Part shown: positions 55,393 through 62,998 of the stretch, piece after piece
Layout of the letters: the number at the start of each line of letters is the position of its first letter
Numbering within the stretch: the first letter of the stretch is position 1
Assembly: GCF_013433315.1 (NCBI RefSeq)
Contig: NZ_WXVV01000018.1
Coordinates: forward strand, 1 to 64,000
DNA: 64,000 nucleotides
Direction of reading: 5' to 3'
DNA from: Pseudomonas crudilactis
Lineage (GTDB): Bacteria > Pseudomonadota > Gammaproteobacteria > Pseudomonadales > Pseudomonadaceae
Made by a program: the position numbers and the translations under genes
Notes under the pieces: model-generated
Seen by the model: the letters and a program-made list of their open reading frames with translations, nothing else
The model's database searches: none
What the model was told of the DNA's origin: nothing

Positions 55393-57753
55393 TCAGAAGT
55401 CGTAGCGACCGGTGACGCCGAGGGTGCGAGGTGTGCCGAGCAAGCCTTCATAGCCGCCGTTACCGCCCGTCCAAAGGGTCGTGTAGTAGGTTTTGTCGAA
55501 AGCGTTTTTCAGCCACAGGGATACGTCCCACTGGCCCTGATTGAAATCGCCGCGCAGGCCGGTGGAGAAGTTGACCACGGCGTAACTCGGGATCTGTCCG
55601 AAGTCGGAATCCTCGACGGTACCGACGGCTTTCGAGCGAAACGCATAGCTCGCGGTGACGTAAGGTTCGAAGCCGTTACCCAGATTCCATTTGTATTCAC
55701 CGTTGGCGTTGCCGATCCATTTCGAGGCGCCGACCACTTGATGGCCGCTGAGGTCGCAGGACGCTGGAGCACCTGGCGCCTGACTGACTTCCGGCGGGCA
55801 CGGGGCATCTTTGTACGAGAGGTAACTGACGTCGTTGTAGGAGCCGTTGATGTTCAGGGTCAGGCCGCGCAGCGGGATCACCGTGCTTTCGAACTCGACC
55901 CCGCGTGAACGTACGGAACCGGCGTTCGTCAGGTACTGCACACGGTTTTCCGCGTCGTAGGCGTTGGTCTGGTAAGCGTTGACCTGAGTCCAGAAGACGT
56001 TGGCGTTGAGTTGCAGACGGTGATCCCACAGCGTGCTCTTGAAGCCGAGTTCGGCGTTGTTCGCGCGTTCAGTGCCGATCAGTAGCGAATCGGCGCCGGC
56101 CACCGGCGCAGAACCGACGGCGAGGTTAACCCCGCCGGATTTCTCGCCGTGGGATAACGTGGCGTAGCCGAGCACATCGTCGGTGATCCGGTAGCTGAGA
56201 TTGAGCAGCCCAGAGGGACTGGAGCTGTACTGATTCAAATCGCCGGAATCGTAAGCGCCGGCACGACCACGTCGTGCGGTGGCCGCCGCGCCTGTTACAG
56301 CAGCGCCACCAATCGGCGCATCCCTCGTGACCCAAGCGGATTTTTCTTCATAAGTGCCACGCACCCCGGCGGTGAAATCCAGCCGCTCGCTGAGGTGCCA
56401 TGTGCCTTGGGCGAACAGCGCAAAACTGTCGGTCTTGATATGGCCGTTGCCAATGCTGGTGACGTTGGCCAGCGCACCGCGCGCGGTGCCATTCCAGATA
56501 TCGGCTTGCGGGCCGTAATAAGCGAAGGATTTATTGTCCAGATCCGAACCGAAGTAGTAGGCGCCGACGACGTAATCGAAGAACTCGCCCTTGGGCGAGG
56601 CCAGGCGAAATTCCTGCGAGTACTGTTTGTCTTCCACCGACACCCCGGCGTTGTAACTCGCCGGCACGTTGAGGCCATCGTCGTTGCGCGGGGTGAAATT
56701 CCAGAAGCGATAGGAGCTGATCGAGGTCAGCGTGAAGTCGCTCGGAAGCGTCCAGTTAGCCTCCACCGAAGTGCCGCCCTGATGCACGGTGACATGCTGA
56801 TCGTTGTCCAGATTGACCTTGCGGTGCGAGCCATTGACCAGCGTTGCGCCGGCGGCATTGGCGCGCGACTGGTAAAGATTGACGCCATTGATGGTCGGCC
56901 CGGTGTTGTACAACACGCGGGTGCCGGCGCTGGAATCTTCTTCGTTGTAGTCGCCGATCCAGCGCAGGTTGAAATCTTCGTTGGGCTTGAACAGCAGCTG
57001 CGCGCGGAAGCCCTCGCGCGAGCCGCCATTCAAATCATGGCCGTCGTATTCGTTTTTGATGTCGCCGTCGCTACGGGTGCGATAGGCCGAAAAACGCCCG
57101 GCCAGTTGATCATTGAGCGGCCCGGAAATGGTGCCCTTGGTCTGGAAATACCCGTCCTCGCCGACCGAGGTTTCGATGCTGCGCTCAGGGGTGAAGGTTG
57201 GCGCGCGGGTGCTGATGTTGATCACCCCGGCAGTGGTGTTTTTGCCGAACAACGTCCCCTGCGGCCCACGCAAGACTTCGAGCTGTTCGATATCCATCAG
57301 GTCAAACACCGCCATCCCCGGGCGGCCCAGATAGACGTTGTCGATGTACAGGCCAACGCTGCCTTCCAGGCCATCGCTGGCCGGGTTATTACCGAGACCG
57401 CGGATCGATACGCTGGACTGCCGCGCGTGCATGTAGGCGACGTTGACGCTGGGCACCAGTTGCTGCAAATCCTGAATCCGGTAAACCCGTTGCGTCTCCA
57501 GATTCTGCCCGCTGACCACGCTCATTGGCGTCGGTACGTCCTGCGAACTTTCTTCGCGGCGGCGGGTGGTGACGGTTACGGTTTCCAGCTGTGAACTGTT
57601 AGCGGCAGGCTTGCCGGCCGGCACCGGCGCCGGGGTTTCGGAGTCGGCGGCGTAACCGTGAGTCCAGCTCGCGCTCCCTGCCAGCAACAGGGCCAGAGGC
57701 AGGCGTTTGAGCCGTCGTGGCGTTAGGGGTGACGCAAGGTTCAACGGACTCAT
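55393..57753 (-). CDS. TonB-dependent outer membrane receptor, paired with the arylsulfotransferase
   Basis: This 786-residue receptor has a signal peptide (cleavage near residue 36, GYAAD), a plug with LQQLVPSVNVAYMHARQSSV and LEVLRGPQGTLFGKNTTAG, and a barrel ending GRYDF with the terminal phenylalanine. ATG 57753 follows AGGAG; an upstream start adds 12 residues. Operon structure with the sulfotransferase suggests it imports sulfate esters or other sulfur compounds, powered by the local TonB system. It is divergent from a LysR regulator. Confidence 0.9.
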   Translation of the reverse strand: MSPLNLASPLTPRRLKRLPLALLLAGSASWTHGYAADSETPAPVPAGKPAANSSQLETVTVTTRRREESSQDVPTPMSVVSGQNLETQRVYRIQDLQQLVPSVNVAYMHARQSSVSIRGLGNNPASDGLEGSVGLYIDNVYLGRPGMAVFDLMDIEQLEVLRGPQGTLFGKNTTAGVINISTRAPTFTPERSIETSVGEDGYFQTKGTISGPLNDQLAGRFSAYRTRSDGDIKNEYDGHDLNGGSREGFRAQLLFKPNEDFNLRWIGDYNEEDSSAGTRVLYNTGPTINGVNLYQSRANAAGATLVNGSHRKVNLDNDQHVTVHQGGTSVEANWTLPSDFTLTSISSYRFWNFTPRNDDGLNVPASYNAGVSVEDKQYSQEFRLASPKGEFFDYVVGAYYFGSDLDNKSFAYYGPQADIWNGTARGALANVTSIGNGHIKTDSFALFAQGTWHLSERLDFTAGVRGTYEEKSAWVTRDAPIGGAAVTGAAATARRGRAGAYDSGDLNQYSSSPSGLLNLSYRITDDVLGYATLSHGEKSGGVNLAVGSAPVAGADSLLIGTERANNAELGFKSTLWDHRLQLNANVFWTQVNAYQTNAYDAENRVQYLTNAGSVRSRGVEFESTVIPLRGLTLNINGSYNDVSYLSYKDAPCPPEVSQAPGAPASCDLSGHQVVGASKWIGNANGEYKWNLGNGFEPYVTASYAFRSKAVGTVEDSDFGQIPSYAVVNFSTGLRGDFNQGQWDVSLWLKNAFDKTYYTTLWTGGNGGYEGLLGTPRTLGVTGRYDF

Positions 57754-57808
57754 GGCGCGGCTCCTGGTCAAAAAATACACAGACATCATCAGCGCTGTAT
57801 ATTCTTTT

Positions 57809-57822
57809 AAGTTATTTATTTA
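57809..57822 (+). promoter_or_regulatory. AT-rich motif shared with the tauA upstream region
   Basis: AAGTTATTTATTTA is identical to 584-597. It lies in the divergent region, 56 bases upstream of the receptor start and 97 bases upstream of the LysR gene. Confidence 0.3.
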
Positions 57823-57875
57823 TGGATTTACAAATATTTACTGCATAAGAGATTGCCTTTATAAGGAGTCGACCT

Positions 57876-57927
57876 AATGCATATCCAATGCATTTCCCGG
57901 ATATTTTTTATGTGAAAAATGCATATC
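57876..57927. promoter_or_regulatory. AATGCAT repeats overlapping the LysR start (candidate autoregulatory sites)
   Basis: AATGCATATCCAATGCAT (57876-57893) is a pair of ATGCAT palindromes, and AATGCATATC recurs at 57918-57927 across the start codon of the LysR gene. LysR proteins commonly bind such interrupted repeats in divergent regions. Confidence 0.45.
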
Positions 57928-58863
57928 GACTTGCGCCAACTTCGTCACTTCATCGCCCTAGCTGAACAACGCAGCTTCGTCGCCGGCGCGCAGGCGGTGA
58001 ACCTGTCGCAGTCGGCGTTCAGCCGCAGCATTCAGGCGCTCGAGCACAGCGTCGGCTGCCAGTTGGTCGATCGCGGGCGCAAGGAATTACCGCCGACCAA
58101 ACAGGGCCAGGTCCTGCTTGAGCACGCGCGGCGACTGGTCAGTGGCGCGCAGCAGATGGCCAACGAGATCAGTCAGTTCAATGGGCTGGAAGCGGGGGAA
58201 TTACGCTTCGGTTGTGGGCCGGCGCCGGCGGCGGGTTTGATCCCTCGGGCGATTGGCAGCTTCATCGGCCGCTATCCGAAAGCGCGGGTGCAGTTTCAGG
58301 TCGATGACTGGCAAAGTCTGAGCAAGCGGTTACTCAGCGAAGAGTTTGAATTTTTCGTCGCGGACACTCGGCACTTCGAGGCAGATCCGGATTACCTGAC
58401 CTACCGGTTGCGACCGCGCAAATGGCATTTCTGCTGCCGTGCCGGCCACCCTTTGGCCGGGTTTGAGCGGGTCACCGCCGAGCAATTGATGAGCTATCCC
58501 TTGGCGGTAAGTATTCGTCCGCCGAACCTGCGCAAAGTCATAGTCGACCTCAGTGGGCGGCCGGATTTCACACCCAATGTGGAGTGTGAAAACAGCTCGA
58601 GCCTGCTCAGCGTGGTGCTGCGTTCGGATGCGATCGGGATTGTCGGGGCGTATTCCGACGCGCTGCATCAGGCCAAAGGTGAGTTGGTGTGCTTGCGCAT
58701 CGAAGGACTGGCGGATGATCTTGAGGAGCTGTACACCCGCTACGGGATTGTCAGCCGCGCAGGGTATCGGTTGTCGCCGTTGGCGGAGGCGATGATTGAG
58801 CAGATCAAGGCGATTGATCAGCAGGATGAAGAGGTTTGCTCACTACAGAATCTCGCCGTTTGA
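57919..58863 (+). CDS. LysR-family transcriptional regulator (sulfate-ester locus, 1)
   Basis: This 314-residue regulator has the N-terminal winged helix (DLRQLRHFIALAEQRSFVAG to SQSAFSRSIQALEHSVG, residues 4-53) and a LysR substrate domain. It is divergent from the receptor-sulfotransferase operon and upstream of the sulfatase gene on the same strand, so it could control both. It is a clear paralogue of the second LysR gene at 61983 (shared FGCGPAPA, FQVD, SLSKRLLSEEFEFFVADTRHFEADP). It is not CysB. Confidence 0.9.
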   Translation: MHIDLRQLRHFIALAEQRSFVAGAQAVNLSQSAFSRSIQALEHSVGCQLVDRGRKELPPTKQGQVLLEHARRLVSGAQQMANEISQFNGLEAGELRFGCGPAPAAGLIPRAIGSFIGRYPKARVQFQVDDWQSLSKRLLSEEFEFFVADTRHFEADPDYLTYRLRPRKWHFCCRAGHPLAGFERVTAEQLMSYPLAVSIRPPNLRKVIVDLSGRPDFTPNVECENSSSLLSVVLRSDAIGIVGAYSDALHQAKGELVCLRIEGLADDLEELYTRYGIVSRAGYRLSPLAEAMIEQIKAIDQQDEEVCSLQNLAV

Positions 58864-58869
58864 TCGGAC

Positions 58870-58965
58870 CTCTTCGCGAGCAAGCTCGCTCCCACAATGG
58901 ATTGTGGTGAATACAGAATGTGTGATCGCCACCAACCCTGTGGGAGCGAGCCTGCTCGCGAAGAG
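58870..58965. repeat. Inverted repeat, family B
   Basis: Arms CTCTTCGCGAGCAAGCTCGC and GCGAGCCTGCTCGCGAAGAG flank about 40 bases. It starts seven bases after the LysR stop and precedes the sulfatase gene by about 110 bases, where it could weaken readthrough. Confidence 0.85.
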
Positions 58966-59077
58966 GCCGGCACAGGCACCGATGCATTTCCTGCATAAAA
59001 CCCATTCCCCAAATGCACTTGCCGAACACCCCCACTGAAAGCGAAAAACCCCACCTGTCTCTCTGACCGGTGAAACC

Positions 59078-60694
59078 ATGTCCAACTCGCCAAACCCCGT
59101 GCGCAACGTGCTGTACATCATGTGCGATCAACTGCGCCGCGATTACCTGTCCTGCTACGGCCATCCGCATCTGCACACGCCGAATATCGATCGCCTGGCT
59201 GCAGCCGGCGTGCGTTTCAGCCGCGCCTACACCCAAGGCACAATTTGCGGCCCGTCGCGGATGTCGGCCTACACCGGACGCTATGTCAGCAGCCATCAAG
59301 TGGCGTGGAACGCCGTGCCGTTGCCGCTGGAAGAACTGACCATCGGCGATTACCTGCGCCCGCACGGCATTCGTACTGCGCTGGTCGGCAAGACCCACGC
59401 GACGGCGAATGTCGATGCCTTGCAACGCCTGGCAATCAATCCCGAAAGCGAACAGGCCGAAATCCTCAACGAAGTCGGTTTCGAACCTTACATGCGCCAC
59501 GACGGCATCTACCCCGACGACCCGCTGTTCGACGACAAACGCGAATCCGCGCCCTATACCCATTACCTGCGTGAACACGGCTTCGACGGCAAAAACCCTT
59601 GGCACGACTGGGCCAACGCCGCCGAAGGCGCCAACGGTGAAATCCTCAGCGGCTGGCAAATGCGTCATGCGAATTTGCCAGCACGAATTCCCGAGCAACA
59701 CTCAGAGACTGTCTACACTACAAATCGAGCCATCGACTTCATCACCGAGCAAGGCGAGAAATCGTGGTGTTTACACCTTTCCTATATCAAACCGCACTGG
59801 CCCTACATCGTACCGACGCCGTACCACGCCTTGTACAGTACGAAATCGATTCTCGAAGCGATCCGCGCGACGCCCTCCGAAGCCAGCAAACACCCCGTAT
59901 ACACTGCCTTTCGTCAGCATGAGGAAAGCCTCAACTTTTCCCGCGACTCAGTACGATTGACTGTAATCCCTACGTACATGGGCCTGATCAAGCAGGTGGA
60001 TGATCAACTCGGACGGCTGTTCGATTTTCTGCAGAGCAATGGTCGATGGGATGACACGCTGATCGTGTTCACCAGCGATCACGGCGACTTTTTGGGCGAT
60101 CACTGGCTCGGTGAGAAGGAGTTTTTGCTGGAGCAGGCGGTGGGGGTACCGTTGATCGTGCGCGACCCTCGCGCGGCGGCGGATGTCACGCGCGGAACGG
60201 TAGATGATCGACTGGCGGAAACCATCGACGCCCTACCGACGTTTCTTCAAGCGTTGGGGTTGCCGGGGGCAGAGCATCGGCTTGAAGGGCGCTCGTTGAT
60301 CCCGCTACTGCACGGTGAAAACCCAGATTGGCGGCGTTATGCAATCAGCGAATACGACTATGCCTTCCAGGCGCCGGCGCGGGAGCGTCTGGGCCAGCCG
60401 ATTGATCGTTGCCGCATGACCATGGTGCGTAGCGAGCGCTGGAAATACCTGGCGTACGACGGTTTTCGACCGCAGTTGTTTGATCTGCTGAATGATCCGC
60501 AGGAGTTGCGTGATCTGGGGGATGACCCGGCGTTCGCGGCGGTGCGCGAGGAGCATGCGGGGTATTTGTTTGAATGGGTGCGGGGGTTGAAGCGGAGGAC
60601 GACGATCAGTCATCAGGAGATTGATTTGCGGGGGCAGCGGTTTCGTTATGGTGAGCCGGAGACCGAGAAGGTTGTGCAGATTGGGGTTTGGTAG
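59078..60694 (+). CDS. Type I sulfatase / phosphonate monoester hydrolase-like enzyme
   Basis: This 538-residue cytoplasmic enzyme has the formylglycine signature TICGPSRMSAYTGRY, with cysteine 57 in C-x-P-S-R, the site converted to the catalytic formylglycine. Metal-binding residues are visible in VLYIMCDQLRRD and FTSDHGDFLGDH. The overall layout, including the position of cysteine 57, HLSYIKPHWPYIVPTPYHALY and the C-terminal segments, follows the phosphonate monoester hydrolase/arylsulfatase clade, known for promiscuity toward sulfate, phosphate and phosphonate esters. In this setting it most likely frees sulfate from organic sulfate esters. A formylglycine-generating enzyme is not encoded in the window. 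Confidence 0.87.
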   Translation: MSNSPNPVRNVLYIMCDQLRRDYLSCYGHPHLHTPNIDRLAAAGVRFSRAYTQGTICGPSRMSAYTGRYVSSHQVAWNAVPLPLEELTIGDYLRPHGIRTALVGKTHATANVDALQRLAINPESEQAEILNEVGFEPYMRHDGIYPDDPLFDDKRESAPYTHYLREHGFDGKNPWHDWANAAEGANGEILSGWQMRHANLPARIPEQHSETVYTTNRAIDFITEQGEKSWCLHLSYIKPHWPYIVPTPYHALYSTKSILEAIRATPSEASKHPVYTAFRQHEESLNFSRDSVRLTVIPTYMGLIKQVDDQLGRLFDFLQSNGRWDDTLIVFTSDHGDFLGDHWLGEKEFLLEQAVGVPLIVRDPRAAADVTRGTVDDRLAETIDALPTFLQALGLPGAEHRLEGRSLIPLLHGENPDWRRYAISEYDYAFQAPARERLGQPIDRCRMTMVRSERWKYLAYDGFRPQLFDLLNDPQELRDLGDDPAFAAVREEHAGYLFEWVRGLKRRTTISHQEIDLRGQRFRYGEPETEKVVQIGVW

Positions 60695-60701
60695 CGGGAA
60701 G

Positions 60702-60884
60702 TGCCCCTCACCCTAACCCTCTCCCGGAGGGAGAGGGGACTGAATGGGGGATATTTCAGAGGTACACCGACCTGATCGTGCTTCACCGAATCCATAATCG
60801 ATAAAGATCTTTCAGGTCCACGCATAACCCAAAACAACTCGGTCGGCTCCCTCTCCCTCCGGGAGAGGGCTGGGGTGAGGGGCT
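60702..60884. repeat. Long intergenic repeat, family C
   Basis: Full-length element with ends GCCCCTCACCCTAACCCTCT and GAGAGGGCTGGGGTGAGGGG and a centre close to the 4290 copy (GACCTGATCGTGCTTCACCG, TTTCAGGTCCACGCATAAC). It separates the converging sulfatase and atsK genes and probably ends both transcripts. Confidence 0.85.
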
Positions 60885-60892
60885 CTTGATCT

Positions 60893-61801
60893 TCAGTCAC
60901 GACCTTTGATGGTTTGACTGCGCTGCCCATTCGCCCCCACCGGCACTTCACCCTTGAGCGTCACCCGCCGCACCACCCGATCCTGAGTACCGTAATCATC
61001 AATCGCATAATGCTGCGTCGAGCGGTTGTCCCAGATCGCCACATCACCAGCCTTCCAGCGCCAGCGCACGGTGTTTTCCTGACGGATCACATGACTCTGC
61101 AACAGCCCGAACAGATGCGCCGAATCCGCCTGCGAATAGCCCTTGATGCGTTTGACGAAATGCCCCAACAACAAACTCTTCTCGCCACTGATCGGGTGCA
61201 CGCGAACTACCGGGTGCTCGGTCTCGTACACGGTGGAGGTGAAGACCTTGCGATAGCGCTCAAGCTTCTCCACCGAGACGTCCGGTTTCGCGCTGGCGTA
61301 GTCGTATTCGTTGCTGTGCACGGCGACCAGTTTGTCGGCCAGTTCACGCAGCTCGGTCGGCAAGCCGTTGTACGCCGTCGCGGTGTTGGCCCACAGCGTG
61401 TCGCCACCGAAGGCCGGGGCTACCACCGAGCGCAGGATCGAGGCTTTCGGGTAGGCGTCGACGAAGGTTACGTCGGTGTGCCAGGAGTTGGCGCGCTGGC
61501 CTTCAGCGCCGTCCAGTTCGAGCAGATAACGGGTGCCCTCACGGGACGGGACGGTCGGGTGCGCCACGGGTTCGCCGAGCAAATGGGCGAAGGCTTCCTG
61601 ACGCTGATCATCAAGCTGGGTCTGCTCACGGAAGAACACGACTTTGTATTGCACCAACGCTTGTTGAATGGCTTCGATCGTGGCGGCGTCCAGTTCACCG
61701 GACAAATGCACGCCACGGATCTCGGCGCCGATACGACCGGCCACCGGGTGGATTTCCAGCGCGTGGACAGCGGGTTTAACTGCGAGTGCGGCATTGCTCA
61801 T
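60893..61801 (-). CDS. atsK: Alkylsulfate dioxygenase AtsK (TauD/TfdA family)
   Basis: This 302-residue Fe(II)/2-oxoglutarate dioxygenase cleaves alkyl sulfate esters to aldehyde and sulfate. The iron ligands lie in SWHTDVTFVD and STQHYAIDDYG, and the 2-oxoglutarate arginine is in QDRVVRRVTL. The N-terminal HALEIHPVAGRIGAEIRGV resembles AtsK of P. putida and separates it from TauD. It has no cysteine and no methionine after the initiator. It is divergent from a LysR gene and near a sulfonate/sulfate-ester binding protein, as in ats clusters. Confidence 0.9.
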   Translation of the reverse strand: MSNAALAVKPAVHALEIHPVAGRIGAEIRGVHLSGELDAATIEAIQQALVQYKVVFFREQTQLDDQRQEAFAHLLGEPVAHPTVPSREGTRYLLELDGAEGQRANSWHTDVTFVDAYPKASILRSVVAPAFGGDTLWANTATAYNGLPTELRELADKLVAVHSNEYDYASAKPDVSVEKLERYRKVFTSTVYETEHPVVRVHPISGEKSLLLGHFVKRIKGYSQADSAHLFGLLQSHVIRQENTVRWRWKAGDVAIWDNRSTQHYAIDDYGTQDRVVRRVTLKGEVPVGANGQRSQTIKGRD

Positions 61802-61857
61802 GGGTAGACCCTCATCGACTGCTTACGGTTGGACGGCAGCGAAACAACGCTCTATCT

Positions 61858-61917
61858 ATATTCCATTTACATCTAATAGATATTCACATGCTTCGTTGAC
61901 GGAATAAGAGCTTGCAT
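61858..61917. promoter_or_regulatory. Divergent atsK/lysR regulatory region with two shared motifs
   Basis: ATATTCCATTT (61858-61868) also occurs at 48799-48809 upstream of metQ, and GGAATAAGAGCTTGCATTT (61901 onward) is a variant of the motif at 47498 and 50462. Both lie between the divergent starts at 61801 and 61983. Confidence 0.35.
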
Positions 61918-61982
61918 TTAAAACCTCTAGCAACCCTCGTCGCAAATGCCTTCGAGCTATTTTTAGGATGCCGGAAAAGCAT

Positions 61983-62903
61983 ATGGATCTTCGCCAGTTG
62001 CGTTACTTCATCGCCCTCAACGAACACCGCAGTTTTGTCCGTGCGGCGGACGCGATGGGCATCACACAGCCGGCGTTCAGTCGCAGTATTCAGGGGCTGG
62101 AGCAGGAATTCGGCTGCGTGCTGGTGGATCGCGGCAACAAGGATTTGCGCCCTACACCCGAGGGCCAAGTGGTGCTGCAACACGCCCTGAGCCTGGTGCA
62201 AGGCGCGGCGCTGCTCAGCGCCGAAGTGACGCAGATGACCAAGCTCGACGCCGGCGAGGTGCACTTCGGTTGCGGCCCGGCGCCAGCAGTGAAACTGGTG
62301 CCGGATGCGGTGGCGCAATTCATCAACGCGCACCCGAAAGTGCGCACCTGTTTTCAGGTGGATAACTGGGAAAAACTCAGTCGCGCCCTGAGCCGTGAAG
62401 AGATCGAGTTCTTCATCGCCGACATCCGCCATTTCGAATCCGATCCGAACTTTCAGACCCAGGCACTGACACCCAAACGTGGGGTGTTTTTCTGCCGGCC
62501 GGGGCATCCGCTATTGGCCAAGGAAAGCCTGTCGACCAACGACATGTTCGACTACCCGCTGGCGACCACGCTGATCCCGCCGGGCATTCGTAAATTGCTG
62601 GCGAACCTCAGTGGACGCATCGACTTTTCCCCGACCATCGAGACCGAGCACTTTCCGGCGCTGGTGAAGGTGGTGCTGCAATCGAATGCGATTGGCGTGG
62701 GCACGGAGGAGGCGTTTGTCGAGGACATTGCCAAGGGTTCGCTGGTGTTGCTGCACTGGCGCAATCTGCCGCAGAACCTGGAAAGCATGAATGCGCGCTG
62801 CGGGATCGTCAGTCGCACCGGGTTTCGCCTGTCGCCGGCGGCGCGGGCGCTGATCGAGACGTTGGTCGCGGTGGATCGGCAGGACGTCAGCGTCGCTGTT
62901 TAG
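61983..62903 (+). CDS. LysR-family transcriptional regulator (sulfate-ester locus, 2)
   Basis: This 306-residue regulator begins MDLRQLRYFIALNEHRSFVRAA with a winged helix to about residue 60 and a substrate domain. ATG 61983 is chosen because GGAA lies eight bases upstream; an ATG 15 bases earlier abuts its would-be ribosome-binding site. It is a paralogue of the LysR protein at 57919 and divergent from atsK, which it probably controls. Confidence 0.9.
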   Translation: MDLRQLRYFIALNEHRSFVRAADAMGITQPAFSRSIQGLEQEFGCVLVDRGNKDLRPTPEGQVVLQHALSLVQGAALLSAEVTQMTKLDAGEVHFGCGPAPAVKLVPDAVAQFINAHPKVRTCFQVDNWEKLSRALSREEIEFFIADIRHFESDPNFQTQALTPKRGVFFCRPGHPLLAKESLSTNDMFDYPLATTLIPPGIRKLLANLSGRIDFSPTIETEHFPALVKVVLQSNAIGVGTEEAFVEDIAKGSLVLLHWRNLPQNLESMNARCGIVSRTGFRLSPAARALIETLVAVDRQDVSVAV

Positions 62904-62909
62904 GACGCT

Positions 62910-62974
62910 ATCGCGAGCAGGCTCACTCCTACAGGGGAACGCATTCCAAATGTAGGAGTGAGCCTGCTCGCGAT
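62910..62974. repeat. Inverted repeat, family B (twin of 24214-24280)
   Basis: Arms ATCGCGAGCAGGCTCACTCC and GGAGTGAGCCTGCTCGCGAT enclose the same centre as the copy at 24214. It separates the converging lysR and binding-protein genes. Confidence 0.9.
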
Positions 62975-62998
62975 GGCACCGGGTCAAACGCTAAAGAT

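Noticed and set aside
56395..57594. 399-codon plus-strand frame within the TonB receptor gene
   Set aside because: Antisense shadow of the receptor, which has signal peptide, plug and barrel features.
11308..62974. CRISPR-like repeats
   Set aside because: The repeated palindromes are isolated single elements in separate intergenic regions without regular spacers or cas genes; they are REP-type repeats.
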